Assembly (NCBI GenBank): GCA_963565915.1
Contig: OY751489.1
Coordinates: 3,782,001-3,846,000 of the forward strand
DNA: 64,000 nucleotides
Direction of reading: 5' to 3'
Source: Entoloma clypeatum
Taxonomy: Eukaryota > Basidiomycota > Agaricomycetes > Agaricales > Entolomataceae
Positions 1 to 10,800 of this stretch are shown here, in pieces (within the stretch, counting starts at the first letter, position 1; every line of letters begins with the position of its first letter). Both the position numbers and the translations under genes were made by a program. The notes under the pieces were generated by a model. It saw nothing but the letters and a program-made list of their open reading frames with translations. It made no database searches and was not told the origin of the DNA.

Positions 1-1725
1 CCGTAACAGATTCCCTGTTGGACCTGGCGGAGGACGTTGTGTTCTTCCCCTTGAACAGTTATCCCACGCATTGCTCACACTGCAAACAGTTCTGGTTGAA
101 GAAGGATGATGTTTTCATTGTCCCGTGATCCGTCTCCATGGTCCACTCATTGGAACAAAGCGTTGGACTTGCCCATTGACTTGCCAGGTTGAGGGTGCAT
201 TTTGAAATCAAAACGAGTGAGGTATAAGGACTATCTAGCTTGTCGTCAATTTAGTTTTTGAGCTGTCATGAAATACTCAAGAATTTTGTGGTCCGTCCAA
301 ATCTCCACTGTCTTCTCCGCTCCTTCGAGGCAGTGCCTCCACTCCTCCAATGCATGGACCACTAGTGTTTGAAAGTCCAGTCCAGTCTGGCTTTTTGCCC
401 AAAAAATTAAGAATCTAGAACCAAGACTGGTTGAGTGGTTTCTCCAAAAAACTAAAACCAGGACTGGACTGGTCAAAGACTGGTGAACCAGTCTTTCCTC
501 TCTCAAAATAGTAAACCAGGACTGGTTCGAACTGGTTTAAACTGGTTATTTTCCAATTTATTAAAACTGTTTCAAAATATCATTTATAACACATTTCAAC
601 ATGTTTTATAGAAGCTTTGATAAATAAAATCTATGTGAACCTATATGAACCTGTATGAACCTATGACCAGTTTACATTTTTTGAGTCTCAAATCAAGACT
701 GGTGTTGAACCAGTCTTCTTTTTTTCCAAAATTTGAAGAACCTGAGACTGGTCAATCCTCAAAAATCTGAAACTTGAGACTGCAGTCCAGTCTCTCAGCA
801 GTCTTTACCAGTCTGGTTCCAGTCCCGTTCTAGGTCTTTGAGACTGGACTTCAAAACACTATGGACCACTGCCAACATCTCCTTGTCATAGATCTTATAG
901 TTGTGTTCCACTGGACTAAGGCTTTTGGAATAGAATGCAACAGGGTGCCACTTACCGTCCTCTGTTGGTTGGGACAGTACTGCTCCGGTTGCAAAGTCCA
1001 AGCTATCCACTTCTATCTGCCACTCCTTTCCATGATCAACTAAGACCAGGATCGGAGCGGATGTGATCCTCCGCTTCAGCTCCGCAAACATGGACACTTC
1101 TCCCTCCTTCCAGGACCAGAGATGCCCTTTCTTTGTGAGTGTGAAAAGAGGGCACACGATGTCTGAAAACCCTTCAATAAAACAATGATAGAAGTTAGTG
1201 AATCCCAAGAAGGATTGTACTTCTCAGATGTTTGTCAGAGTGGGCCACTCCATGACCCCTGCTACCTTCACCGGATCCATCTCTACATGTCCTTGTTCAA
1301 TAATAAGGCCTAGGTATTCAATGCACATTTGTTCAAACTCACATTTCTCTGGTTTTAGATAGAGTTTGTGTTCACGAAGTCGTTCCAGTACAATCCATGT
1401 GACCTCCAATGCTCTGCCAGAGTCTCTGTGAAGATGAGTATATTGTTGAGGTAAACACAAACTATACCTTCAGTGATAAGGTCCTGAAAGATCTCGTTCA
1501 TCATAGTCTGGAATGTGGATGGACTATTAGTGAGGCTGAAGAACATCACCAATGGTTCATAGAGTCTGTGATTGGTCCGAAAAGCAGCCTTCCACTCATC
1601 TCTGGGTTTTATCTGCACATTGTTGTAACCCCAGCGGATGTCAAGCTTGGTGAAGTACTGAGCGTGTTGAAGTTTATTGATCAGTTTGGATATGAGCGGA
1701 AGCGGATACTTGTTTTTGATAGTTT
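1..1725 (-). mobile_element. GypD' part 1: decayed Ty3/Gypsy chromovirus (RT, RNase H, start of integrase)
   Basis: Read on the minus strand, this matches GypD (40751-46476) from about 43690 to 44895: RT palm (around 1355-1720), RNase H (871-1208, resuming 246-363 after a MITE) and the linker to integrase (1-245). The RT catalytic motif reads YLNN (about 1442-1453) where GypD has YLDD. Several stops and frame breaks are present, and many differences from GypD are CG to TG or CA. The left end is cut by the window. The element resumes at 20641; the 5-bp duplication AGTTT at 1721-1725 and 20641-20645 shows that GypA jumped into it. A dead fossil, not a coding gene. Confidence 0.93.
364..860. mobile_element. 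MITE-like element with 10-bp target duplication
   Basis: A 497-bp insertion in the RNase H region of GypD'. The ends are inverted repeats: AGTGTTTGAAAGTCCAGTC on the left, and GACTGGACTTCAAAACACT on the right (about 19 bp, one or two mismatches). It is flanked by a perfect 10-bp duplication, ATGGACCACT, at 354-363 and 861-870; the uninterrupted GypD sequence has one corresponding site. It has no coding capacity. The interior is rich in ACTGGT/ACCAGT words in both orientations and holds a short run of TATGAACC units near 630-665. The 10-bp duplication fits a Mutator-like mobiliser better than hAT (8 bp), but this is inference. Confidence 0.85.
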
Positions 1726-2261
1726 TGTCATAACCATACGATTTATATTCGACTTATCTGACGACTCCAATGATTCATCCGATCCGACATCCACTCCGAT
1801 GACATTCTATTTATATTTGATTATACTTCTACTACGTAACATCTCAACCATACTTACAAGTAGATATATGTTGTTCACTTTTCATTTGCTACTCTCTGTA
1901 CTCCGAATGTTCCAATGGTAAACTCCGATATCTGCACATCACTTATAGTAATGCTGATCATTCTAGTCTACTATAAATAGTGTACCAAACCTGTTGTAGA
2001 ACCTCAGTTCAAATATCATATGTTACACCTCATTCGCATCCGTCTCTACTTGCCATTGAGCATTCTCTCTGTCACCTCCGCTCATCCGCTCATCCACTCA
2101 TCCGACAACCACCAATCCAAAATTGAGGACCACATCAAAGAGTGGGGCGCAATGCACAAGTTGAAGCCAGGTCCTTTCTGCCAATGTTGCACTTATCGCA
2201 TCTGCTCCTCTGCTCTGACTTGTCCGACATTTTCCGACGTTGAAATAAATGCTATGTGACA
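1726..2261 (+). repeat. GypA 5' LTR
   Basis: 536 bp, starting TGTCATAACC and ending GTGACA. Copies of the same LTR lie at 20114-20640, 24083-24617 (reverse), 29726-29813 plus 30183-30636 (split by an inversion) and 50691-51225 (solo). The sequence is unusually rich in TCCG words. It contains a TATA box and predicted RNA start, annotated separately. Confidence 0.93.
1972..2016 (+). promoter_or_regulatory. GypA LTR promoter: TATA box and predicted RNA start
   Basis: TATAAATA lies at 1972-1979. The word AGTTCAAATAT at 2006-2016 begins 34 nt after the first T of the box, where a fungal transcript would start. It is the exact reverse complement of the 11 nt at 2264-2274 just past the LTR. This is the arrangement known for the self-priming Tf1/sushi group, in which the RNA 5' end folds back to act as the primer. 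The start site is inferred, not measured. Confidence 0.7.
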
Positions 2262-2263
2262 GT

Positions 2264-2274
2264 ATATTTGAACT
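2264..2274 (+). other. GypA self-primer binding site
   Basis: ATATTTGAACT, two bases after the 5' LTR end, is perfectly complementary to the predicted RNA 5' end at 2006-2016. No TGG-type tRNA primer site is seen here. GypB has the same 11-mer (29713-29723 on the other strand). Confidence 0.68.
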
Positions 2275-2312
2275 ACCACCATTCTTTGATTTACCCAACA
2301 ACCTCTACCCAC

Positions 2313-3596
2313 ATGTCTCAAACCCATAATACAGTTTGAACAACTAGGACTGCTCGTGCAGCAGCAGAACGTTCATCATCCACACCACGCTCTGCTTTTC
2401 TTCGAGGAACACGCAATGTAACCATTACCCCTCGAGAAGCCACAGCATCATCATCCACTCCTACCCCCAGACCATCTGTTCCTCCGCCTTCTCCCAATCA
2501 GCTCCCACCACTTCCTGCCAGTCCTTCAAACCCACCAATGGAACCCTCCAATCTCTAAATTCTGGCTTATTCGGCGGACCTCCAGGAGGATCTCCTCCTT
2601 CGGATGGTAGTTTACATGGAGATTTGGACAACTCCGATTCCAATCCAGATCAGGAACCCAACCTAGCTGAAGCCATTCTGCTCATGACCAAAGAGTTGAA
2701 ACATCATGACACAAAGAAGAAAAAGTCGTATGCCAACGAACTGGATACCTTCAATGGATCTGATCCGCGCAAACTCTCTGCATACATTTTACAATGCAAA
2801 CTTTACTTCTCCGACAATGACAACTTCGACTCAGAACATTCCAAAGTCAACTTTGCCATGTCTTACTTCTGAGGCACAGCACTCGAATTTTTTGAACCCT
2901 TCATTCTTGACGATAATGAACCCAATTGGTGGGGTTCTTTCCCCGACTTCATCCGACTTCTCTGCTCCGAGTTTGGTACCATTGACCCTCAGGGGCGAAG
3001 CCGAAGAACAGTTGGACAACCTACAGATGAAGGAAAATCAAAAGATATTGAAGTACAACATTGAAGTCCAACGTCTTGCTACCAAGACTGACTGGGATGA
3101 AAACTGCCTCTGACACCGCTACTACATCGGACTTCCAGATCAGATCAAGGACATCCTCTCCCAACAACCCAAGATCAAGTCTTTACCAGACCTACGATGC
3201 GTGGCTCATACTATTGACGCTCGCTACTGGGAACGTCAATGGGAGAAATCCAGAACCAATAAACCCACTCCCAAGTCCAACAAGAAACAATCCACTCTGA
3301 ACCAATCCACCACACAAACATCATCAACTAAACCCTCCGCTCCCGCTACCGCTTCCGCTTCCACATCCGCTCCAAAACCCGACCTCTCCAGTAAATTAGG
3401 CAAAGACAGCAAACTGACGTATCAAGAACGCAAACGTTGTTTTGATAATAACCTTTGCTTATTCTGCGGTAGCGTTGGACATGCTGTCAAGGACTGTCCC
3501 AAGTCCACCTCCTCCGCTTCCAAGGCTAAAGGGAAAGCTGCCCAAGTCGGCACTCAAGCCAAGGAAAAAGGTAAGGAGATCGAGTCAAAAAAATAG
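2313..3596 (+). pseudogene. GypA gag (broken)
   Basis: The likely start is the ATG at 2313. The open frame is interrupted by stops and shifts (for example TGA in codon 9, where GypB has CAA, both explicable from an ancestral CGA). Pieces of the capsid-type region are readable around 2624-3110. A CCHC zinc knuckle (CLFCGSVGHAVKDC) lies near 3460-3505, followed by a Lys/Ala-rich tail ending in TAG at 3594-3596. The role in an intact element would be to form the nucleoprotein particle and bind RNA. This copy cannot produce it in one piece. Confidence 0.8.
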
Positions 3597-6500
3597 GCAG
3601 TGGTCCTCATGAAGCACGGTCTGAGGACTGCGTTGACTCTCTCTGTGCCTCTGCTCCCATCCGACTTAACATGTCCGCTCTCTCCGATCCGAACTCTTTA
3701 TGTATCAATATCTCATCCTCTTTTTTCTCTTCAGATTCTGTCCCAGTACTTATTGATTCAGGATCTACCCACTGTTTTATTGACAATAACTTTTCCTCCA
3801 CTTATGATCTTCCGACCTCCGCTATTCCGCTTTAGAACTAAAGCTTTTCGATGGTTCTTCTAACATGTTTATCACTCAAGTTGTAACAATACCTATATGT
3901 TTTCCTTCAGGTGAATCTTTTGAACAGGATTTTTATGTTACTCCACTCGACTCGGCTTCTTCCATGGTTCTTGGATACAACTGGCTCACCTGCCACAATC
4001 CTATGATTGACTGGGTATTGGGCAGTATCACTTTCCATCCACAGATGCAAAAAGAGCCGTTTCCGACATTGATGTCGACCTCCTCCCAAGGTAGAACAGC
4101 TACACTTCCTCCTCCGGAACCTCTGATTGTGCCTCTGCAGTCTGCTCTGCAGATTTCACTCATTAACGCAGCCGCATTTATGAGGGCATGCAAATTGCCT
4201 GGTACACAATCCTTTCAACTTCACCTTTCGACTCCCTCCGTTTCCACTCACTCCGCATCTGCTTCCGACACCCCCAACTTGACAAACATACCCAAGGAAT
4301 ACCATGACTATGCTGATGTCTTCAGTAAAGGAAAAGCAGACACTCTTCCACCACACCGTCCCTACAACCTCAAGATCGAACTCGAAGAGGGTTCCGCTCC
4401 TCCGTTCAGTCCAATCTACTCCCTTTCACAAACCAAACTCAATGCCCTCCATGAATTCATTGACGAACATCTCACCATTGGATTCATCCGACCCTCTTTC
4501 TCTCCGCACAGTGCTCCCATCCTTTTTGTTTGTAAAAAGGATGGCTCCCTTCGTCTTTGCATCGATTTCCATGGTCTTAACAAAATCTGAAAGAAGGACC
4601 GATATCCACTTCCGCTCATATCCGACCTTCTCCAGACCACTGGAAAAGCCAGTGTTTATACGGCTCTCGACCTCCGACATGCCTATCACCTTGTCCGCAT
4701 AGCGGAAGGAGATGAATGGAAAACCGCCTTCCGCACACGCTATGGGTCTTTTGAATGGCTTGTCATGTCATTTGGACTCACCAACTCCCCAGCCGTTTTT
4801 CAACGCCTCATGAACGACATCTTCCATGACCTGCTCGATAAGTATGTTACCATATATCTCGACAACATCCTCATCTACTCCGACTCTCCCTCCGAGCATC
4901 GGAAGCATGTCTGCAAAGTCCTCCAACATCTCCGACAACATGGTTTATACGTGCGTGCCGACAAATGCGAGTTTTCTACGGACACTGTTGAATACCTTGG
5001 CTTTATCCTCTCTCCGACCGGCCGCCGCATGTCAGATAAGAAAGTCAAAATCATTCAAGATTGGCCTGAACCAAGGAAGGTCAAAGATATTCAATCTTTC
5101 CTAGGTTTTGCCAATTTTTATCGTCGATTCATTCCTTACTACTCCGAAATCACCGTTCCGCTCACCCGACTCACCCGCAAAAACACACAATGGCACTTCT
5201 CTGACTCCGCTCGCGAATCTTTCAAAACTTTGAAGAAAGCCTTTACCATGGCACCTGTTCTTACGCATTGGATTCCTGACAGCCCCATTATCATTGAAAC
5301 CGATGCCTCTGACTATGCTTTGGGTGCAATCCTCTCCATCTGCACCTCCAACGATGAAATCCATCTGGTCGCTTTCCACTCCCGCGCCTTTGCACCTCCC
5401 GAGTTAAGCTATGACACCCACGACAAAGAACTATTAGCGATCCACGATGCATTCAAGGTTTGGCATCACTACCTTGAAGGCTCCGCTGCTCCGATCGATG
5501 TCGTAACGGACCATAAAAATCTTGAGTACTTTTCTACTACCAAGATTTTATCATGTCGACAAGCTCATTGGTCCAAATACCTCTGCCAGTTCAATCTCAT
5601 CATCCGCTTCCGCCCTGGCCATTTAGGTACGAAGCCCGATCTTTTAAGTAGACGATGGGATGTCCACCCTAAAGAGGGAAATAGCAACTATTTGTCCGTC
5701 AATCCAAGCAACTTCAAACCCATCTTCACACAAGAACAGCTCACCACTTCACTTCGCGCAACAGAGTTATATATGCCCATCCTCTGTGCCACAATCGTCA
5801 TGGATACGGATCAGCTCCACTCCGACATCCTCTGCACTCTTCTGACCGATCCCATTTACACCTCTTTCCTCAACAATCCTAATCCACGCTGGATCGTGAA
5901 TGAAGCAGGTTATCTACTCCACAATGGACATATCTACGTTCCCGACTCATCTGACCTCCATCTCCGTATCCTCCGCAATAAGCATGACCATATCCTCGCT
6001 GGACACCCTGGTCAGAATAAGACTATTAGTCTTATCCAACAAGAATACACTTGGCCTGGAATGCACGACTTAGTCAAAAAGTATTGCAAGTCATGTACCA
6101 CTTGTATGCGCGCCAAACCCCAACATCATAAACCTTACGGTCTGCTTAAACAACTCCCTATTCCTGAACATCCCTGGCATTCTATTTCCATGGATTTCAT
6201 TGAACCCCTTCCGACATCCACTGGCTCTGATGTGATTTTGGTCATTGTAGACCGCCTCACTAAACAAGGCATCTTCATCCCTACCACCATTAATTGCACA
6301 TCCAAAGACCTAGCAAACCTTTTCATGCTTCACATCTTTTCCAAGCACGGAGTTCCGCAAAATGTCACATCTGATTGCAGACCTGAATTCGTCTCCTGCT
6401 TTTTCCGCTCTCTTGCAAAAGCCCTCAACATGAGACTTCACTTCACTTCTGGATATCACCCTGAAGGCGATGGTCAAACTGAATGCACCAACCAAACACT

Positions 6501-6959
6501 CAGCAAGACAACTGGTCCACTTTGCTTCCGCTTGCGGAGTTTGCTTACAACAACACTCCGAGTGCCACTACTGGTGTATCACCATTCTTCGCCAACAAAG
6601 GTTATTATCCCAACATTACACTACGTCTACCCGACACTATGTGTGCTATACACCCCATCTTCCACATATCTATGCTCGAACCAGCAACTTCTAATGAGAT
6701 TCCAAATTGGATACAATCTCCTCTGCCTCCACTCGAGATTGAAGGAGAAACCGAATACAAAATTGCAGAAATCATCAACTCAAAGATTGATAAAAGATGA
6801 TGATGCAAACTCCTTTACCTCGTCCACTGGTTAGGTTATGAAGACACCAGTGAAGAGTTTTCTTGGTTACCCGCATCCGAGCTTGAACATGCAGCGGATA
6901 CGGTAGTGGACTTCCACTCCGCTCAACCAACTAAGCCAGGCCCATTATCATGCTTGTAA
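3597..6959 (+). pseudogene. GypA pol: protease, RT, RNase H, integrase, chromodomain (broken)
   Basis: Domains in order: aspartic protease with DSGS at 3755-3766; RT with a TGA at 4588-4590 and the catalytic motif changed to YLDN (4855-4866); RNase H around 5290-5650; integrase with an H/C zinc region near 5960-6115 and the D,D,E core from about 6180; then a chromodomain-like end (reading LVHWLGYED...EEFSWLP) closing at TAA 6957-6959. About 285 bp of the integrase tail present in GypB is missing at 6614-6624, between copies of TTACACT. Two consecutive TGA codons near 6797-6802 precede the chromodomain. The DNA from 4141 to 6604 looks identical to GypB 27068-29531 in reverse. Inactive. Confidence 0.9.
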
Positions 6960-7004
6960 CAAGAAGAAAAGAAAATCTATTGATATTTTATACTAACAAA
7001 AAAA

Positions 7005-7448
7005 CTACTTTCGCTGTTTCTTGTTAGATACCCCCTCCGTCTCCTCGTTCCACTCCGATCCGGATTCCTCTTCCACTTCCTCCATCTGCTTCCACTTCTT
7101 CGTTTCTTCTTTTTCTTCTTCTACCTCCTTTGCCAACTCCTCCGATACCCTATCATATTCCTCCGCATCCTCATCCTCATCGGATCCCTCCTCCGAAGCC
7201 TCCAAATCCTCCCTCCACACGATAACCATCAGAAGCTCCTTTATGTCCCACAGTTCCTTCAACTCCGTCTCTATCAACCACATCTCCCTTATCATGCACC
7301 TAAGCCCTTTCACCACCTCCGGCGGACCAAACCCCTCCAGCATGACCTCCGCTTCCTCTGATGCTGCAGCCATCTGCGATCCCTCCACAGTCCCCTCTCC
7401 CTTGGACGATCCCGCCTTCGCGTTCTTTGTCGCATCACCTGCCATCTT
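7005..7448 (-). pseudogene. GypA antisense accessory gene, 3' part of exon 2
   Basis: Open on the minus strand and ending at 7005, only 45 bp from the pol stop on the other strand, so the two genes converge. The product is acidic and Lys/Glu-rich with a coiled-coil-like end, matching the C-terminal half of the intact GypB gene at 24749-25701. CopF inserted at 7448 (duplication ATCTT 7444-7448 and 13232-13236) separates it from the rest of exon 2. Confidence 0.8.
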
Positions 7449-7757
7449 TGTTGAAGTTCCACCTGGGCGTTAGCCACAGATGTACTGAGCAACCAGCTAC
7501 AGTGGAAGTACTCTACATAACCGTTCTAGCCACTTACATGGTTTGGGAGGGGTGAGGCTGGTGAGAGCGGTTGAGGCTGGTAAGAGCGATGGAGCTGGTT
7601 AAGAGTCAAGAGACAACTTGTTGATATTGACAGTTTCCTGGTCTTATATACCGTACTACTGTTTGTACCAACCAAACAAGTATGTAATGAAGATGTGTAA
7701 AGGTCACGTGATGTAATCTAATCTAATCTAATCTACGTGATGGGAAAAGTTTCAACA
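7449..7757 (-). repeat. CopF 3' LTR
   Basis: Starts TGTTGAAG and ends TTTCAACA on the plus strand. It contains four TAATC units flanked by two ACGTGATG words (one inside a CACGTG E-box); the paired LTR at 12923-13231 has ACATGATG at both sites. The LTR family is shared with CopG. Confidence 0.94.
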
Positions 7758-7832
7758 CCCCCCCATATTTAGTACATACTTCTAAATACATCTTACTTTT
7801 TCCCACATATATATATAGGTACTTTGTTTCGC

Positions 7833-10800
7833 CTAGTTTTTTATCAATCCGAAGTACGGGATAAACTTGGAAAAGAGGATTTTTCCCAGATTCTTAGTTA
7901 AAAGGTCTGCAGGGTTATTCACTCCTTCGATGAATTCGACCGTAATGATGCCTTCGGAGACTTTTTCTCTGACGAAGTGGAATCGCACGTCAATGTGCTT
8001 GGATCGTTTCTCAGTTACAGGGTTGGATGCGATAAAGACGGAGCTGTTGTTATCTCCATAGATCGGTACTGATCCGATCTGCATTCCAAGTTCGGCAAGC
8101 ATGCTTCTCAGCCATGTTGCTGCGCGACTGCAGTCTGATAACGCCATATACTCTGCTTCTGTGGAAGAGAGGGCGATGGTCTTTTGCGCCGATGATACCC
8201 ATGTCACTGCTCCAGACGCCAGTGATATGAAGAAGCCGGTGGTGGACCTCCTCGTGTTTTCATCTGACGCCCAGTCGGAGTCTGTGAATGCATAGATTCC
8301 TTTCCCTGAGTCGCCATCATACATGATTGCGTAATTTTTTGTCGCCTTCAGATACCTGCAAATATGCCTAGCCACTTCTAAATGGCGTTTGGTGGGATTT
8401 GCGGAAAACTGCGACATTTTAATCACGGCAAAACAGATGTCTGGCCTTGTTCCAATCATTAGATATAGAAGTGATCCGATGATGGATTGGTACTTTGATC
8501 GAAGTTCTGCATTGGGTTCATCTTCGGACATCATGGGTTTGTAGCCCGTAGGAAGTGGGGTATGGGTGGCGTTAGATTCGCTCATCCCCATTCGTTCGAG
8601 TATTTTCTCAAGGTAAGGTACTTGATCGATGAAGATATGTTTCCCGCATTGCCTTATTTGGATAGAGAGAAATTCTTTCGGTTCCCCATCAGGCACAAGG
8701 TGCCCTAGGTCCCTACATTCCCATGTGGTCATGAAGGCCTTCTTTTTCTCTAGCGTATATTCCCGGTTTGTGCCGAGAAAAGCAGAGTCATCGACATAGA
8801 TGACGGCGATTACAATTTCCCCGTTGGTACTTTTGTGAATGAACACTCCCGCATCGGAGTGAAGCCGGACAAAGCCGAGCTTTTTCATGGAGGAATCAAG
8901 TTCCCTCCACCAGGCTAATGCGGCCTGCTTAAGTCCATATAGAGCTTTGAATAGTTGGTACACGAGGTGTTCTTTCCCTTTTACTATGTAGCCCTCAGGC
9001 TGTCGCATGTAAATGACTTCACGGAGCGTTCCATAGAGGAAGGCTGATGAGACGTCCAAAAGTGTCATGAACCACCCTTCAAGGGCTGTCAATGCCAGTA
9101 TTAGTCGGACGGTTTCATATCTTACGACTGGTGAGAAGATCTGATCAAAGTCGATCCCTTCTACCTGTGAAAAGCCTTTTGCGACAAGGCGAGCTTTCAG
9201 GCGCCCGTCGGACTTTTTGTTATAAACCCATTTGTTCCTTAGAGCTTTCCTCCCTGCAGGCAGGGGTACTAGCTCCGTGATCACCCCGCGGCGTTTGAGC
9301 ATGTCTAGCTCTTTACGTTCAGCCGCATACCAGTCTTCTTTATTTGGAAGAGGGTATATGTCTTTATGGGACATTTCAACGATGCCAACTTGGACTGATA
9401 TTGCCTCCATCAGGAGGTCATTCATCCATGCCGTTTGACCGCCCAATCTCTGTCTTCGATCTAATTTTTCAAGATCAGACGCTGGAGTGTCTTCCCCATA
9501 GATGCTTCCTGGCATCTTCCGAACTCGTCGTTCCCTGATCGGTCGATCTGGTACTTGCTCGGGTTCCGGAGTGGGTACTCGCGGTTCGTCATCAGGCTCA
9601 CTGGCAGGCAGTTCGTTGTCTGATTCAGGTTGATCCTGTTCAATGGGAACTGGGTCATGAGGTGTTTCGTTGTGACTATCGTTGTCATTGCTGCCGGGAA
9701 TGAGATCCTCAAACTCATCAGCCGGCTCTGGGTCTTCCATTTCTGGGTGGTTTTCTGGCAACGGGTCGATGTGGCATCTAGGGTACTTGCTTTCATCAAA
9801 GATAGCTTTCCCGCCCATGAAAATCGTGTTGGTCTCAGGATCCATGAAGCGGTATCCTTTGACCCCTGGTTTCGATCCGAGATAAATCATCAATCGGGAT
9901 CTTGATTCCAGGGAGTTCCTACGTTTCTCCTTTGGGATATATACATATGCCTGACATCCAAATACTCTGACACTGGACATGTCGGGGATCTCATTGGTCA
10001 CCCTGAAGTAAGGGGTTTTCCATTCAAGACGCTGCATGGGGGTTCTGTTGTAGAGAAATGCTGCATGTTCCAGGCAGAATTCCCACCACATAGGTGGTAA
10101 GCATGCGTCGAAGCGTAATGCCTGAGATTTTTCCCACAGAGTTTGATTTATCCGTTCTGCTCTACCATTCTGCTGATGCTGATATGGGAGTGTGACGTCA
10201 ATCAGAATTCCATGATCGGCAAGTACATCCTTGTATTCGTCAAATTCTCCACCTCCATCAACCCGCCATTTTTTAGGGGTGGCGGCGAATTGATTCTGGA
10301 TCATCGCAAGGAATTGTTTCAGCGCCGTGATGGCGCCTGACTTTTTCCTAAGCAAGACGACCCAGACATGGGAAGAAAAATCATCCAAAAAGGTAAGGAA
10401 ATATTTGTACTTATGGTATGATGCCGTGGATATCTGTTTCAAATCCGAATGGATTAAATCAAAGGGTTTAACAGCCCTTGTCATTGAGTTGGGATAAGAT
10501 TGATTCGGCATTTTCCCTTTTAGGCACCCCGTGCAGCTTTCCTGTGATTTCTCACGTACTAACGTCCTGGGTACTCCTTTGGTACTGGTGGGAATTTTAT
10601 TGAGTGCCTGGTCATTTGGGTGGCCAAGGCGTTTATGCCAGGTTTCAACAGTGATTTCGCTAGAGATCGCGTGGATTTGGTCATAGCGTATTTCAGTGTC
10701 TAACCAATAAATGGTTTGTCCGAGAATGTGAGGCGAGAACTGTATTTTGTTCTGTCCTTTGGAGATGTTAATTTCTCCACGCATTCCGTCTACTTTGTAA

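Noticed and set aside
7021..7473. Plus-strand Ser-rich ORF of 150 codons
   Set aside because: It is the reverse-strand shadow of the acidic accessory-gene exon; the Glu/Lys codons read as Ser/Phe/Leu backwards. Splice-site conservation supports the minus strand.
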